Source of the DNA: Lacunisphaera sp.
Lineage (GTDB): Bacteria; Verrucomicrobiota; Verrucomicrobiia; Opitutales; Opitutaceae
Reading direction: 5' to 3'
NCBI GenBank assembly: GCA_009695095.1
Contig: SIBQ01000005.1
Span: 1 to 64,000 of the forward strand
DNA: 64,000 nt
Both the position numbers and the translations under genes were made by a program. Under the pieces are notes generated by a model, which saw only the letters and a program-made list of their open reading frames with translations, was not told the DNA's origin and did no database searches. Of the stretch, positions 1 to 7,358 are shown one piece after another (position 1 is the stretch's first letter; the number at the start of each line of letters is the position of its first letter).

Positions 1-74
1 ACAATGCTTTTGCCGCCATCGGCACTCCGCAAGATGCGGATCTTGTCTTCAGTACTGTAGCGTTTCCCTTTCAT
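1..74 (-). CDS. IS3-family transposase OrfA, N-terminal fragment
   Basis: Twenty-four codons are visible from an ATG at 74. They read MKGKRYSTEDKIRILR and then SADGGKSI, the usual opening of the small helix-turn-helix OrfA of IS3-family elements, which binds the terminal repeats and is joined to the OrfB integrase by programmed frameshifting. The rest lies outside the window, so it cannot be said whether the gene is intact. The identification rests on this short but characteristic start. Confidence 0.6.
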   Translation of the reverse strand, partial: MKGKRYSTEDKIRILRSADGGKSI

Positions 75-139
75 AGTCTGGTTCCTTTTATGGGCTCCAG
101 ACTAACTCTTCAAGTGGCTTGATTTAGCGGGGTCACGTC
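1..139 (-). mobile_element. End of an IS3-family insertion sequence (continues past the left edge)
   Basis: The first 74 bases encode, on the minus strand, the N-terminus of an IS3-type OrfA. The untranslated leader and probable terminal inverted repeat follow up to about base 139, where minus-strand sequence begins TGACGTGACCCCGC. The transposase reads out of the window to the left, so only one end is visible. The outer boundary is approximate because the other end and any target-site duplication cannot be seen. Confidence 0.6.
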
Positions 140-1014
140 AGCCGGGCGGCGCTTCGGTTCAGACCCAAATCACCGTGGCCTTGGGGAAATGCCGCAACCG
201 CTTACTGATCAAAAACTGGATTGTCATCGCGGCAGAAGAACGCGCGTTCCAGGTTTCGCCGCTCACCGATAGCGCGGCTGTGTTTGAAAATTCCGACCAT
301 GATTTCCGCAGTAGATCACCCCTGCACTGAAGCTCGACGGCTCGCTGCTGGCCGTCATCGAAGGTCCGGCGGCGGTCGGCTCGATTCGGCGCGCCGAGTT
401 TGTCTGCAAGCGCGTGCAGCCCTGGTCCGCATTTTCCCTGCCGCCATTCCTGTGGTCGTTCTACGGCGATCAGGCGGGGCGCCAGCGAGAACATGCTCGA
501 TTTCTGGTGGTACCCGTTTGGACGCCCTGTTAGCGGCGGTCTATGACCGCCGGCTCTTGGAAACGACGCGCGGCGGGCGCCGCTACCGCAAACTTGCACC
601 TCCGGAAAAGCGTGTGCGGACTATTTCTGCAGGCATGCCGCCGCTTGCCCCAACTGCCTGAAGTCAGGTGATGACCGCGCACTCGCTGCGAGCCGGGCAG
701 CATTTCTGATTTGGATATAAGTCTCGCCGGGACCGCGGCCGGCGATTTAAAGGAATCGCGTAGCCCCAACATTTTGTCCACGACGCCCTATGGTTCATTC
801 ACGCTCTTCCCTCTGCCCCATGCTGCTGCCACCCCGCGTGCTGGCGCGGGTTGCGCAGTCGGATGTAACTGTCGAGGCACCGAAGCGGGGCGGGCGGGAG
901 GCGGCCATACGCAGCACACTTGTCCCGGCGGGCACGTCATTTGCCCGGATTCGTCCGGATCCTGCCGCGGCCGGGACCGCGGGAATGCCGGTATACCCGC
1001 GGTGTCGGACTCTG
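140..1014. other. No supportable gene; possible eroded coding sequence
   Basis: Between the IS end and the PHP-domain gene no reading frame resembles a known protein from end to end. On the plus strand an open stretch from about 327 to a stop near 537 reads smoothly (for example GSLLAVIEGPAAVGSIRRAE), and another runs from about 160 to 310, but they lie in different frames and have no shared start. This pattern is typical of a decayed gene next to an insertion sequence. I do not recognise the ancestor. Confidence 0.3.
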
Positions 1015-2235
1015 ATGAAACTGCTGCTCCTGCTGGCGGCCTGTCTCGGGCCCGCCCTGCCGGCGGCCCAGGTAAGTCCACGTTACAACGAACTCGCGCG
1101 CAAGGGGACATGGCCCTACCGCTTGGAAATCCCCGACATCAGCCGCCGCGAATTCACGTTTCCGGATGCCGGCGGATTCCGGGTGATCAAGGGCGAATTT
1201 CACATCCACACCCTCTACTCGGACGGCCAGGTGACTCCGGAGACGCGCGTCATCGAAGCCTGGCGCGACGGCCTCGACGTGCTCGCGATCACCGATCATG
1301 CCGAGTACATCGATTTTGTGCTGCCGGAGCACGACGCACGCTCGTTCGGCCGGGCGGAGCCGACGGCTCGCCGCCTCGGGCTCACACTCGTGCGGGGCGC
1401 GGAGGTCTCCACGATCGGGCAGGTTCGGCGGCCTCCGGTGGACTCGGATTTCATCGTCAACTTTTTAAAGGACGAGCAGGCACTCAGCGTGCCGTTCCCC
1501 GACGCGATGCGGGCGGCGCGCGAGCAGGGGGCGCTCAACACCTGGGCCCATCCCGGTGCCTATGGCGGCGGCGACGTGCTGGCTGACGAGGTCAGAGCGT
1601 TCCTCGACTCGGGCTGGCTGCACGGCATCGAAATCTACAACACGCAGGTGGCCATGGGCCGGCAAGACCGCGGGCAGCGGCAGGTGCGTGGGGTGTGGAT
1701 GTGGCCGCAGGTGCTCGACTGGTGCCTGCAATACAATTTAAATGTATTTGCGGTATCTGACGCGCACTGGCCGGTCGATCTCAGCGTCGATGCGAGGCAG
1801 GGACTGCACCGGCCAATGACACTCCTTTTGGCGCGCTCGTCCTCTCCCGCAGACGTGCGTGAGGCTCTCGAACAGCGCCGCACGATCGCCTGCTTCCACG
1901 GCATGCTCTGGGGTCCCCGCGACCCCGTGGAAGCGGTGATCAGGGCAGCCCTGAAAGTGGAACGCCCAGCGTCGGACCCGCTCGTCCGACCCAACGACGC
2001 CATCTCGCTGCGCAACCTGAGTTCATTGCCGCTGACCATGACGCTTGCGGACGAGGAGGACCGCTTTCTCTGGCCGGCTGGCGAGATAATGGTGCCCGCC
2101 CATTCCACCCTCCAGGTGCCGTTCAAGCGCCCCGCGCACTCCCCGGGCGACGCGCCTGTCGCCTTGCGACTGACCGTGACCAGCGCATTCGTGACATCAA
2201 AGGACAACCTTGTGCTGCACTACAAGTTGCCGTAG
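1015..2235 (+). CDS. Secreted PHP-domain metal-dependent phosphoesterase
   Basis: A 406-residue protein whose start at 1015 was chosen because it begins a clean signal peptide (MKLLLLLAACLGPALPAA) that reading from the open frame upstream would bury. The PHP metal-site motifs are all present: HIHT at 63-66, ITDHAEYID near 92-100, a GAE near 129, WAHPG at 177-181 and SDAH near 248. PHP domains hydrolyse phosphoester bonds with a trinuclear metal centre. The C-terminal 120 residues look like a beta-sandwich. The substrate is unknown; export suggests an extracytoplasmic nucleotide or sugar phosphate. No operon partner lies close by. Confidence 0.75.
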   Translation: MKLLLLLAACLGPALPAAQVSPRYNELARKGTWPYRLEIPDISRREFTFPDAGGFRVIKGEFHIHTLYSDGQVTPETRVIEAWRDGLDVLAITDHAEYIDFVLPEHDARSFGRAEPTARRLGLTLVRGAEVSTIGQVRRPPVDSDFIVNFLKDEQALSVPFPDAMRAAREQGALNTWAHPGAYGGGDVLADEVRAFLDSGWLHGIEIYNTQVAMGRQDRGQRQVRGVWMWPQVLDWCLQYNLNVFAVSDAHWPVDLSVDARQGLHRPMTLLLARSSSPADVREALEQRRTIACFHGMLWGPRDPVEAVIRAALKVERPASDPLVRPNDAISLRNLSSLPLTMTLADEEDRFLWPAGEIMVPAHSTLQVPFKRPAHSPGDAPVALRLTVTSAFVTSKDNLVLHYKLP

Positions 2236-2329
2236 CCCTAGACAACTTGTCCTCAAAACATGCCGCGAGCAGGAGCCAAATGGTATATGGGGTGAGCGCG
2301 TTGCCCTCAATGCGCTGATGGGAGTGCGG

Positions 2330-2351
2330 GTGATCTCGCCCGCGAGATTAC
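2330..2351. other. Short inverted repeat between the PHP gene and the pilin-like remnant
   Basis: GTGATCTCG (2330-2338) pairs with CGAGATTAC (2343-2351) across a 4-base loop, 8 of 9 positions matching. It lies directly upstream of the ATG at 2356 and has no T-tract. It could be an operator or mRNA hairpin for the pilin-like gene or simply chance. Confidence 0.25.
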
Positions 2352-2355
2352 CAGA

Positions 2356-2680
2356 ATGAAGCCTTGTTCCAACAAGGGCTTTGCCGCCAGGGAGGCCGTC
2401 ATCGTCGTGGCGGTCATCGGGCTGCTCGCCGCCCTTGTGATTCGGTGTTCCGGACAGTCAGGCATGCCTCGCAGGACAAGGCGGTGCGGTGCGGCTTAAG
2501 TCAGTTGGCCCCCGCCGCCGACCAGTATTTTCTGGAGAACGGGGCCTCCAGCGTCGCCTGCCGCAATCTCGCCCACCCCACCAACTTCGTGAAGGCCGTG
2601 TCTCGGGGCTGTGGTGAAACGATTCGGGTCGAGCCAGAGGTACAGATCGAGCAAGCCACCGGCGATCAGTTCCGGCAAAG
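2356..2680 (+). pseudogene. Prepilin-like (type II/IV pilin-type) protein, frameshifted
   Basis: From the ATG at 2356 the frame reads a prepilin-type leader, KGFAAREAVIVVAVIGLL, with the Glu five residues into the mature part and a hydrophobic helix, then runs into a stop near 2498. The downstream part continues in another frame with FRTVRHASQDKAV, PAADQYFLENGASSVA and HPTNFVKAVSRGCGETI, which matches the layout of the short prepilin-like proteins (SQDKA, AADQYFLENG, GPTNYVK, GET) abundant in Opitutaceae. One indel near the end of the membrane helix separates the halves. The Phe-Thr usual at the cleavage site is also altered (GFA). Such proteins are normally processed by PilD; here no full product can be made. 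Confidence 0.6.
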
Positions 2681-2682
2681 CC

Positions 2683-2754
2683 TTTATTCCCTTTGGCTCC
2701 AATACCCCGAAGCTGGCTTCGGCTTGGTTTGATATGGTGGGAGCGAGCTTGCTC
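2683..2754. repeat. Dispersed repeat, copy 1 (second copy at 21354-21424)
   Basis: By eye about 60 of 71 aligned positions match the stretch at 21354-21424, beginning TTTATT and ending in the shared GAGCGAGCTTGCTC core. This copy runs straight into the long palindrome at 2737-2795, whereas the second copy keeps only the first half-arm. Confidence 0.6.
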
Positions 2755-2795
2755 GCGACGGTTGGCGGATGAGTCGCGAGCAAGCTCGCTCCCAC
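2737..2795. repeat. REP-like perfect palindrome, 23-base arms
   Basis: Bases 2737-2759 are exactly complementary to 2773-2795 with a 13-base loop. Each arm also contains its own 6-bp stem, GCGAGC-TT-GCTCGC. The core closely resembles widespread REP elements that are normally spread by RAYT transposases (established for REP families; no RAYT gene is in this window). Confidence 0.75.
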
Positions 2796-2820
2796 AAAAC
2801 CGACACTTTATGCCGCAAAT

Positions 2821-2842
2821 GCCCCGGAGTTTGCTCCGGGGC
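2821..2842. terminator. Strong hairpin downstream of the first phytanoyl-CoA dioxygenase gene
   Basis: GCCCCGGAG pairs perfectly with CTCCGGGGC across a TTTG loop. It lies about 65 bases beyond the stop of the minus-strand gene at 2908. No strong T-tract follows on either strand, so termination is plausible but not proven; it may instead be part of the neighbouring repeat cluster. Confidence 0.4.
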
Positions 2843-2907
2843 TCTTCACTCCTCCGAAGCCAGACCACAGCCGCTGCAGAGCACCGCGCTCCCTGGAAGG
2901 CGCGGAC

Positions 2908-3732
2908 TTATGGGGGGAATAGATGCGGGAAGGACATATAAAGCTGGCGCTGGCGCTCGGGTTTAACGCTACGGGGCATCAACCCTTCGCAGGCGTAACG
3001 TTTTGCGGCAATCGGCAGGTTTTCCGGACCGGCCCAGATGCTGATAATATTGCGGCGGGGCTTGTCGGAGCGGTTGGCTCCGCCGCCGTGGATGACGCTG
3101 CCGTGGAACAATACCAGCGATGCAGCGGGACAGGTGACCATTACACGCGGCCCATCCGGGAGGTCTTTGTCCTGAATATCCATGTCGGCAGGATTGTCCT
3201 TGTCGTGCGAGATGCGATGTGTGCCAGGCAGCATAATGGTGGCTCCATTCTGACCGGTCATGTCATCCAGGCAAAGCATGGCCGTTATCAGATTGGGACT
3301 GGTGTATTGCACGTAAGGCTGATCACGATGCCAACGAAACCGGCTGCTGACCAGAGGTGCCTTGATGATACATTTGCAGTTGAAAAAGCTAAATTCCGAG
3401 TTCCCAAAAAGATTTTGCAGCACATCCAACACCGGCGGGTAGACAATAAAGTCGGCGAAAACCGGATCGAGCAGCGGCAACTCCCTGATGCTCCGCAGGG
3501 CATTGCCCACCTGTTGGGGGGAGAGGTCATTGTATTGCGGGTTCTTTTTAACGTAGTCCCGCTCGAAATCGAGATGGCGTTTGATTTCAGTGGGCAGGCT
3601 GTCGGGATCAGCGGTTATTTTCTCAATCGCCTTTCGCAACGCCGCCAAGGTTGCGGCGCTTAGGCAATCCTCGACAACCAGATAGCCGGTGCGCTCATAG
3701 TCGCTGATCCAGCGGGTTGGTTCGTGCTTCAT
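2908..3732 (-). CDS. Phytanoyl-CoA dioxygenase (PhyH) family oxygenase 1
   Basis: A 274-residue member of the PhyH family of Fe(II)/2-oxoglutarate dioxygenases. The metal-binding HxD is WHRDQPY (His135, Asp137); the distal His is in FHGSVIHGGG (His215) and the 2-oxoglutarate-binding Arg is in DKPRRN. An AGAGGAAAAAAC stretch just before the ATG is a fair ribosome site and supports the start. The next gene on the same strand, 303 bases upstream, is a second PhyH protein with little obvious identity to it. Bacterial members hydroxylate varied small molecules, so the substrate cannot be named from sequence. Confidence 0.85.
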   Translation of the reverse strand: MKHEPTRWISDYERTGYLVVEDCLSAATLAALRKAIEKITADPDSLPTEIKRHLDFERDYVKKNPQYNDLSPQQVGNALRSIRELPLLDPVFADFIVYPPVLDVLQNLFGNSEFSFFNCKCIIKAPLVSSRFRWHRDQPYVQYTSPNLITAMLCLDDMTGQNGATIMLPGTHRISHDKDNPADMDIQDKDLPDGPRVMVTCPAASLVLFHGSVIHGGGANRSDKPRRNIISIWAGPENLPIAAKRYACEGLMPRSVKPERQRQLYMSFPHLFPP

Positions 3733-4035
3733 GTTTTTTCCTCTTCCCTGCCGCGACCATTTGATGGTGGTTGAGGAGCAACCACTGCCCTGCGGAGAAA
3801 AAAGTCAACACCCTACTCGGGTTAGACCTTCCTTAATTGAATGCTACGAATGCGCAGTTTGCTTCTATAGTGCGACAAATGGGGGGAGTAGATGCGAAGT
3901 TGAGCGAAGTATTTTTAGAGGCGTCCTGGGCCTTTGGCCGCTCAACCATTGCGTCGAAACGCCGACCTTCGGAAGACGGGAAGATTTACGTCGGCGACTG
4001 GGCTGGCGAGTGTTTTGCCGACAGGCAGCAGGGAT
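3733..4035. other. Spacer between the two PhyH genes; nothing recognised
   Basis: This is the 5' leader of the downstream PhyH gene. A TTGACT hexamer occurs on the minus strand near 3805-3810 but no convincing -10 follows at the right distance. No coding or repeat signal seen. Confidence 0.4.
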
Positions 4036-4803
4036 CTAGATTTTGCCCGCGGCGTCCAATTCCGTCGTCAGTTTATTTTGATACGCGACCAAGGCTTTCT
4101 TATCCTCACGAACCGTCGTAGAATAATAGACTAAACCCAGAGCTGGCCGGTTGCGGACGAGGGAGCGGTTACCCTTCGCGCGATGGATCGTCATGGCGTG
4201 ATGGATCAGAAGGTCGCCCGGTAATGCGGGCAGCAGCACCTCATTGGTCAAATCCTCCCGAGTGCCGAAATCCGTGATGCCCTGGGAAAAACCCAGGGTC
4301 TCCGAGCGTCCATGCGGTCGCATGCCGCTTCGGTGGGAACCGCGCACGTAACTGATGCATCCGTTCTCCTCGTCCGCAACATCCAGCGCGAGCCACATGG
4401 TTACCGCCTCCGGTGGAGTAATCATGAAATAGTAGCCGTCTTGATGCGGCGGGGTGGGCTTGCCGAGGCGGGGCGGCTTGTTGAAATACTGAAGGGCCTT
4501 TCCCTCCACGGGGCTGGCCAGCGCGACGGAGGCCAGTTTCTCCAACTCACCACCGACGAGCATGGCCCGGAAATACGGATCGTACTTTGACAATTCCAAC
4601 TGTTTCAATGTCCCTTTGTCGTCTTTGTTTTCGTACATGACATGCCCTGCGGGCAAGGTCGGGACTACATCGCGAATGAAACGTGCAAGATGTTCGCGCA
4701 CGTGAGCAATCTCTGCGGCATTGAAAAAGCCCGCTTGCAAAACATAGCCGTTCCTGAGAAATTGTCGGCGTAACTGCACGGGATCGTATGGCGGTGTATT
4801 CAT
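4036..4803 (-). CDS. Phytanoyl-CoA dioxygenase (PhyH) family oxygenase 2
   Basis: A 255-residue protein with the PhyH double-stranded beta-helix signature: HxD in PPHQDGYYF (His120, Asp122), a long insert MRPHGRSETLGFS typical of the family, the distal His in HHAMTIHRAKGNRS (His207) and Arg residues that would bind 2-oxoglutarate. The leading segment RRQFLRNGYVLQAGFF matches the usual PhyH opening. It and the gene at 2908 are the only intact genes between two pseudogenes and may form one transcription unit. Substrate unknown. Confidence 0.85.
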   Translation of the reverse strand: MNTPPYDPVQLRRQFLRNGYVLQAGFFNAAEIAHVREHLARFIRDVVPTLPAGHVMYENKDDKGTLKQLELSKYDPYFRAMLVGGELEKLASVALASPVEGKALQYFNKPPRLGKPTPPHQDGYYFMITPPEAVTMWLALDVADEENGCISYVRGSHRSGMRPHGRSETLGFSQGITDFGTREDLTNEVLLPALPGDLLIHHAMTIHRAKGNRSLVRNRPALGLVYYSTTVREDKKALVAYQNKLTTELDAAGKI

Positions 4804-5164
4804 GGTAGAGAATCAAGTAATCAGGCACTAATAGCCCACAGGACTCTGATTGGAGATTAGACTGGGGCTGGGTCCGTTGCAACAGCAATGACTGGCAACT
4901 TTGCAAAACCGGTGACCTGACCATCAAGTCTACGTCACGCCAGCGCCGCGAAGTCATCCCACCCCAGTTGGTGGCCGGACAGCCTCGGCGTTTGCTCCCG
5001 CGTCGGCGGTGCAGCCGGGATGTCGGCGCGGTGTTGGCCGAGGTGAAAGGTGCGAGCGCTGCCTATGCATTACAGGGTGATGAGATTTACGGGCGCGCGA
5101 AAGGCGAAAAGGGGCCTACGATGGGGAACCCGGTTTCATAGCAGTAACTTAACCGTAGTTTCCC
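4804..5164. other. Gene-poor stretch with a possible C-terminal protein remnant
   Basis: In the plus frame ending at a stop at 5139-5141, bases 5022-5138 read VGAVLAEVKGASAAYALQGD followed by EIYGRAKGEKG. This resembles the last strand of proteins that end with a 'DELYVRAKV'-type edge, but there is no start and the reading frame upstream is unconvincing. Best read as an eroded gene tail. The rest shows nothing. Confidence 0.25.
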
Positions 5165-6089
5165 TTGCTCGCTCTTGGAGTGGATGACGCAGAACAGTCC
5201 TCGGGTTTGCATATTCGGGCGATTTCAGAAAAAAGACTTGGCATAAGAATTCCAAGACTAGCCCGACTCTTTGGCCTGCTCATGGCATTCACAGGCGCGA
5301 ATTCAGCGCGAGCGCAATTGATTTTCGGATCCGATGTTTCCGCGAAACTCTCGTCAATGTCAACGCGACGACCTTAGTCGGGCAGGTCATCGGGCCGTTT
5401 GGCCAGGCGGATTTGACCGGACTCGCTTACGATAGCGCAAGCGGCCTTCTCTATGCAATCGGTTCCCCCAGTTCGCTCTACAGCATCAACCCCCTGCCGG
5501 GCAGCCGACTTTGCTGACGGTGGTCTCGACAGGGGGCAACCCGAACGGGCTCGCCTTCGACCCGGACAACCAGCTTCTCTACATCACCGACAACAATTCC
5601 AACGGGCTCTACCGTTACAGTATTGCCACCTCGCTGCACACGTTAATCGGGACTATCTCGGGTGGATTCACCAGCGTCGAGGGACTGGGCTACGATGCGG
5701 TGACCGCCACGCTATTCGGACTGGCGGATGACCAGGACCGAATTATCAAGCTCAACACAACGACCGCAGCTGGCACGGCCCTGCCCAATGGGCTCGTAGC
5801 GGGGATCTGGCGCGGGCTGGATTTTGACCCTGGCACCGGTCTGCTATTCGCCACGCGGGTGAATGCAGGCGGCATCCTGACTTCGATCGATCCGTTGACC
5901 GGCATTGGCACCGACCTCGGCCCCATCACTGGCAGCGGCACATTTACTTTCATTCAGGGCCTCGCAGGGCAAAGCTTCACCCCCGTGCCGGAGCCATCCA
6001 CCATGGTTCTGACGGCCAGCGGAGTTGCGCTGCTGGGTCTCGGCCATTGGCGCAGGCGCAGGGGGGCAGGTCAGTCCGCGTGTAATTAA
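5165..6089 (+). pseudogene. PEP-CTERM sorted exoprotein with beta-propeller-like repeats, two frameshifts
   Basis: Three frames carry one protein. The first holds a signal peptide (LARLFGLLMAFTGANSARA) and LIFGSD. From 5341 a second frame reads RETLVNVNATTLVGQVIGPF and GLAYDSASGLLYAIGSPSSL. From about 5508 a third reads LTVVSTGGNPNGLAFDPDNQ onward to the C-terminus. The last residues, VPEPSTMVLTASGVALLGL then WRRRRG, are a textbook PEP-CTERM signal (VPEP, hydrophobic helix, basic tail) recognised by exosortase. Repeated GLAYD/GLDFDP units suggest a propeller. Two single-base indels, near 5340 and 5505, break it. Confidence 0.75.
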
Positions 6090-6299
6090 TAGTAATAAAT
6101 AAATCCAGTTTCCTACCAGCAAGTGTAATGTAGCGTTGCCATGCCGGGAAATACTTTCTTGGTTCTCCGTGATGCCGATTGAGTATCAGAGTCCCTTCGT
6201 CTTGCGCTACCTCGTTGGCTTTCGCGGGATCGAGGTGCACCGTTGACCACGAGCCCTGCCTCAGGCGGCGGCCAGTCGCCGGGCGGGCCACCACCCGCG

Positions 6300-7358
6300 A
6301 TGCAAGCGTTGGTTTTTTGGGATCCGGCCGGTCTCTCGCTCGATCGGTCCAATCCCTACGCCGCCTTGCTGGCCCGCGCGATGGAAGCTCAGGGAGTGCG
6401 TTCGGTGGCCGGCTTTCGGGAGAACCTGACGCCTGAATGGCTGCGGGCCCATCGCGACACATTCGATGTACTGCACCTGCACTGGCCCTGGTGGCTGTAC
6501 AACGGCGCCACCGCCGAAGAAACAACCAGCCGCTGCGCCTCCCTGATCGACGCGCTCTTTCTGGCGCGTTCTCTCGGCTACAAAGTGGTGTGGACCATGC
6601 ACAATCTCTACCCGCATGACAGCACCACCCACGACCTCGACCATCTCGCCCGGCTCGGCATCACCGCTTGCGCCAGCGCCGTCATCGTCCATTGCGAACA
6701 TGCCCGCAAATTGCTGGAACAAAATTTCCATCGCAGGGAGGGGGTGTTTCACGCGCCACACGGACATTTCTGCGACGCCTATCCGGACGTCGTGAGTCCG
6801 CCGGAAGCGCGGGCCCGTTTTGGCTTCGACGAACGCCACTTCGTCTACCTGTTCTTCGGCCACGTCCGCGCCAACAAGGGAGTCGATCAGCTCCTCGAGA
6901 GCTTCGTCTCCTTGCGGGGCGACCACCTGCGCTTTTTATTCGCGGCGCGCATCTGCAGCGACTACGGCGCCCGGGTGGTGGAACGAGCGCGTCGGGCCGA
7001 TTCGCGCATTGTGCTGCGGGAATCGAAATTTTATGCAGCCGAGGACTTGCAGTGGTTCTTCAACGCGGCCGATGTCGCGGTCTTCCCGTTCACCGACATC
7101 CTAACTTCTGGCAGTGCAATCACCGCGCTCTCCTTCCACTGCCCGGTCCTGGTTCCCGCCATCGGCTGTCTCCCCGAACTGGTCGATGAGACGGTCGGTG
7201 CAGTCTACAATCCCACGGGCGCGGGAGGACTGATGCGGGCCCTCGACCAGGCGCAGGCCATCCGGCGCGACGCGCTGCGTCCCGGTATCGAGCAGCGGCT
7301 GCGTGAATTGTCGTGGGACGGGATCGCGCGCACGACGCTGGAGGCCTATCGTGCCTAG
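6300..7358 (+). CDS. Glycosyltransferase, family 4-like
   Basis: A 352-residue GT-B glycosyltransferase; the ATG at 6300 is preferred over an upstream TTG at 6243 because MQALVFWDPAG gives the expected first beta-strand. The N-terminal domain has DVLHLHWPWWLY and VVWTMHNLYPHD, the C-terminal domain FFGHVRANKGVDQLLESF and VFPFTDILTSGSAITALSF, equivalent to the acceptor and nucleotide-sugar halves of GT4 enzymes. It overlaps the start of a heparinase-type lyase by 8 bases, implying coupled translation. That pairing suggests a surface polysaccharide locus. The sugar donor is not predictable. Confidence 0.8.
   Translation: MQALVFWDPAGLSLDRSNPYAALLARAMEAQGVRSVAGFRENLTPEWLRAHRDTFDVLHLHWPWWLYNGATAEETTSRCASLIDALFLARSLGYKVVWTMHNLYPHDSTTHDLDHLARLGITACASAVIVHCEHARKLLEQNFHRREGVFHAPHGHFCDAYPDVVSPPEARARFGFDERHFVYLFFGHVRANKGVDQLLESFVSLRGDHLRFLFAARICSDYGARVVERARRADSRIVLRESKFYAAEDLQWFFNAADVAVFPFTDILTSGSAITALSFHCPVLVPAIGCLPELVDETVGAVYNPTGAGGLMRALDQAQAIRRDALRPGIEQRLRELSWDGIARTTLEAYRA

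Noticed and set aside
221-661. 146-codon plus-strand frame near the left edge as a gene
   Set aside because: Arg-rich text with no domain; a neighbouring frame reads more like protein but is also broken. Left as eroded sequence.
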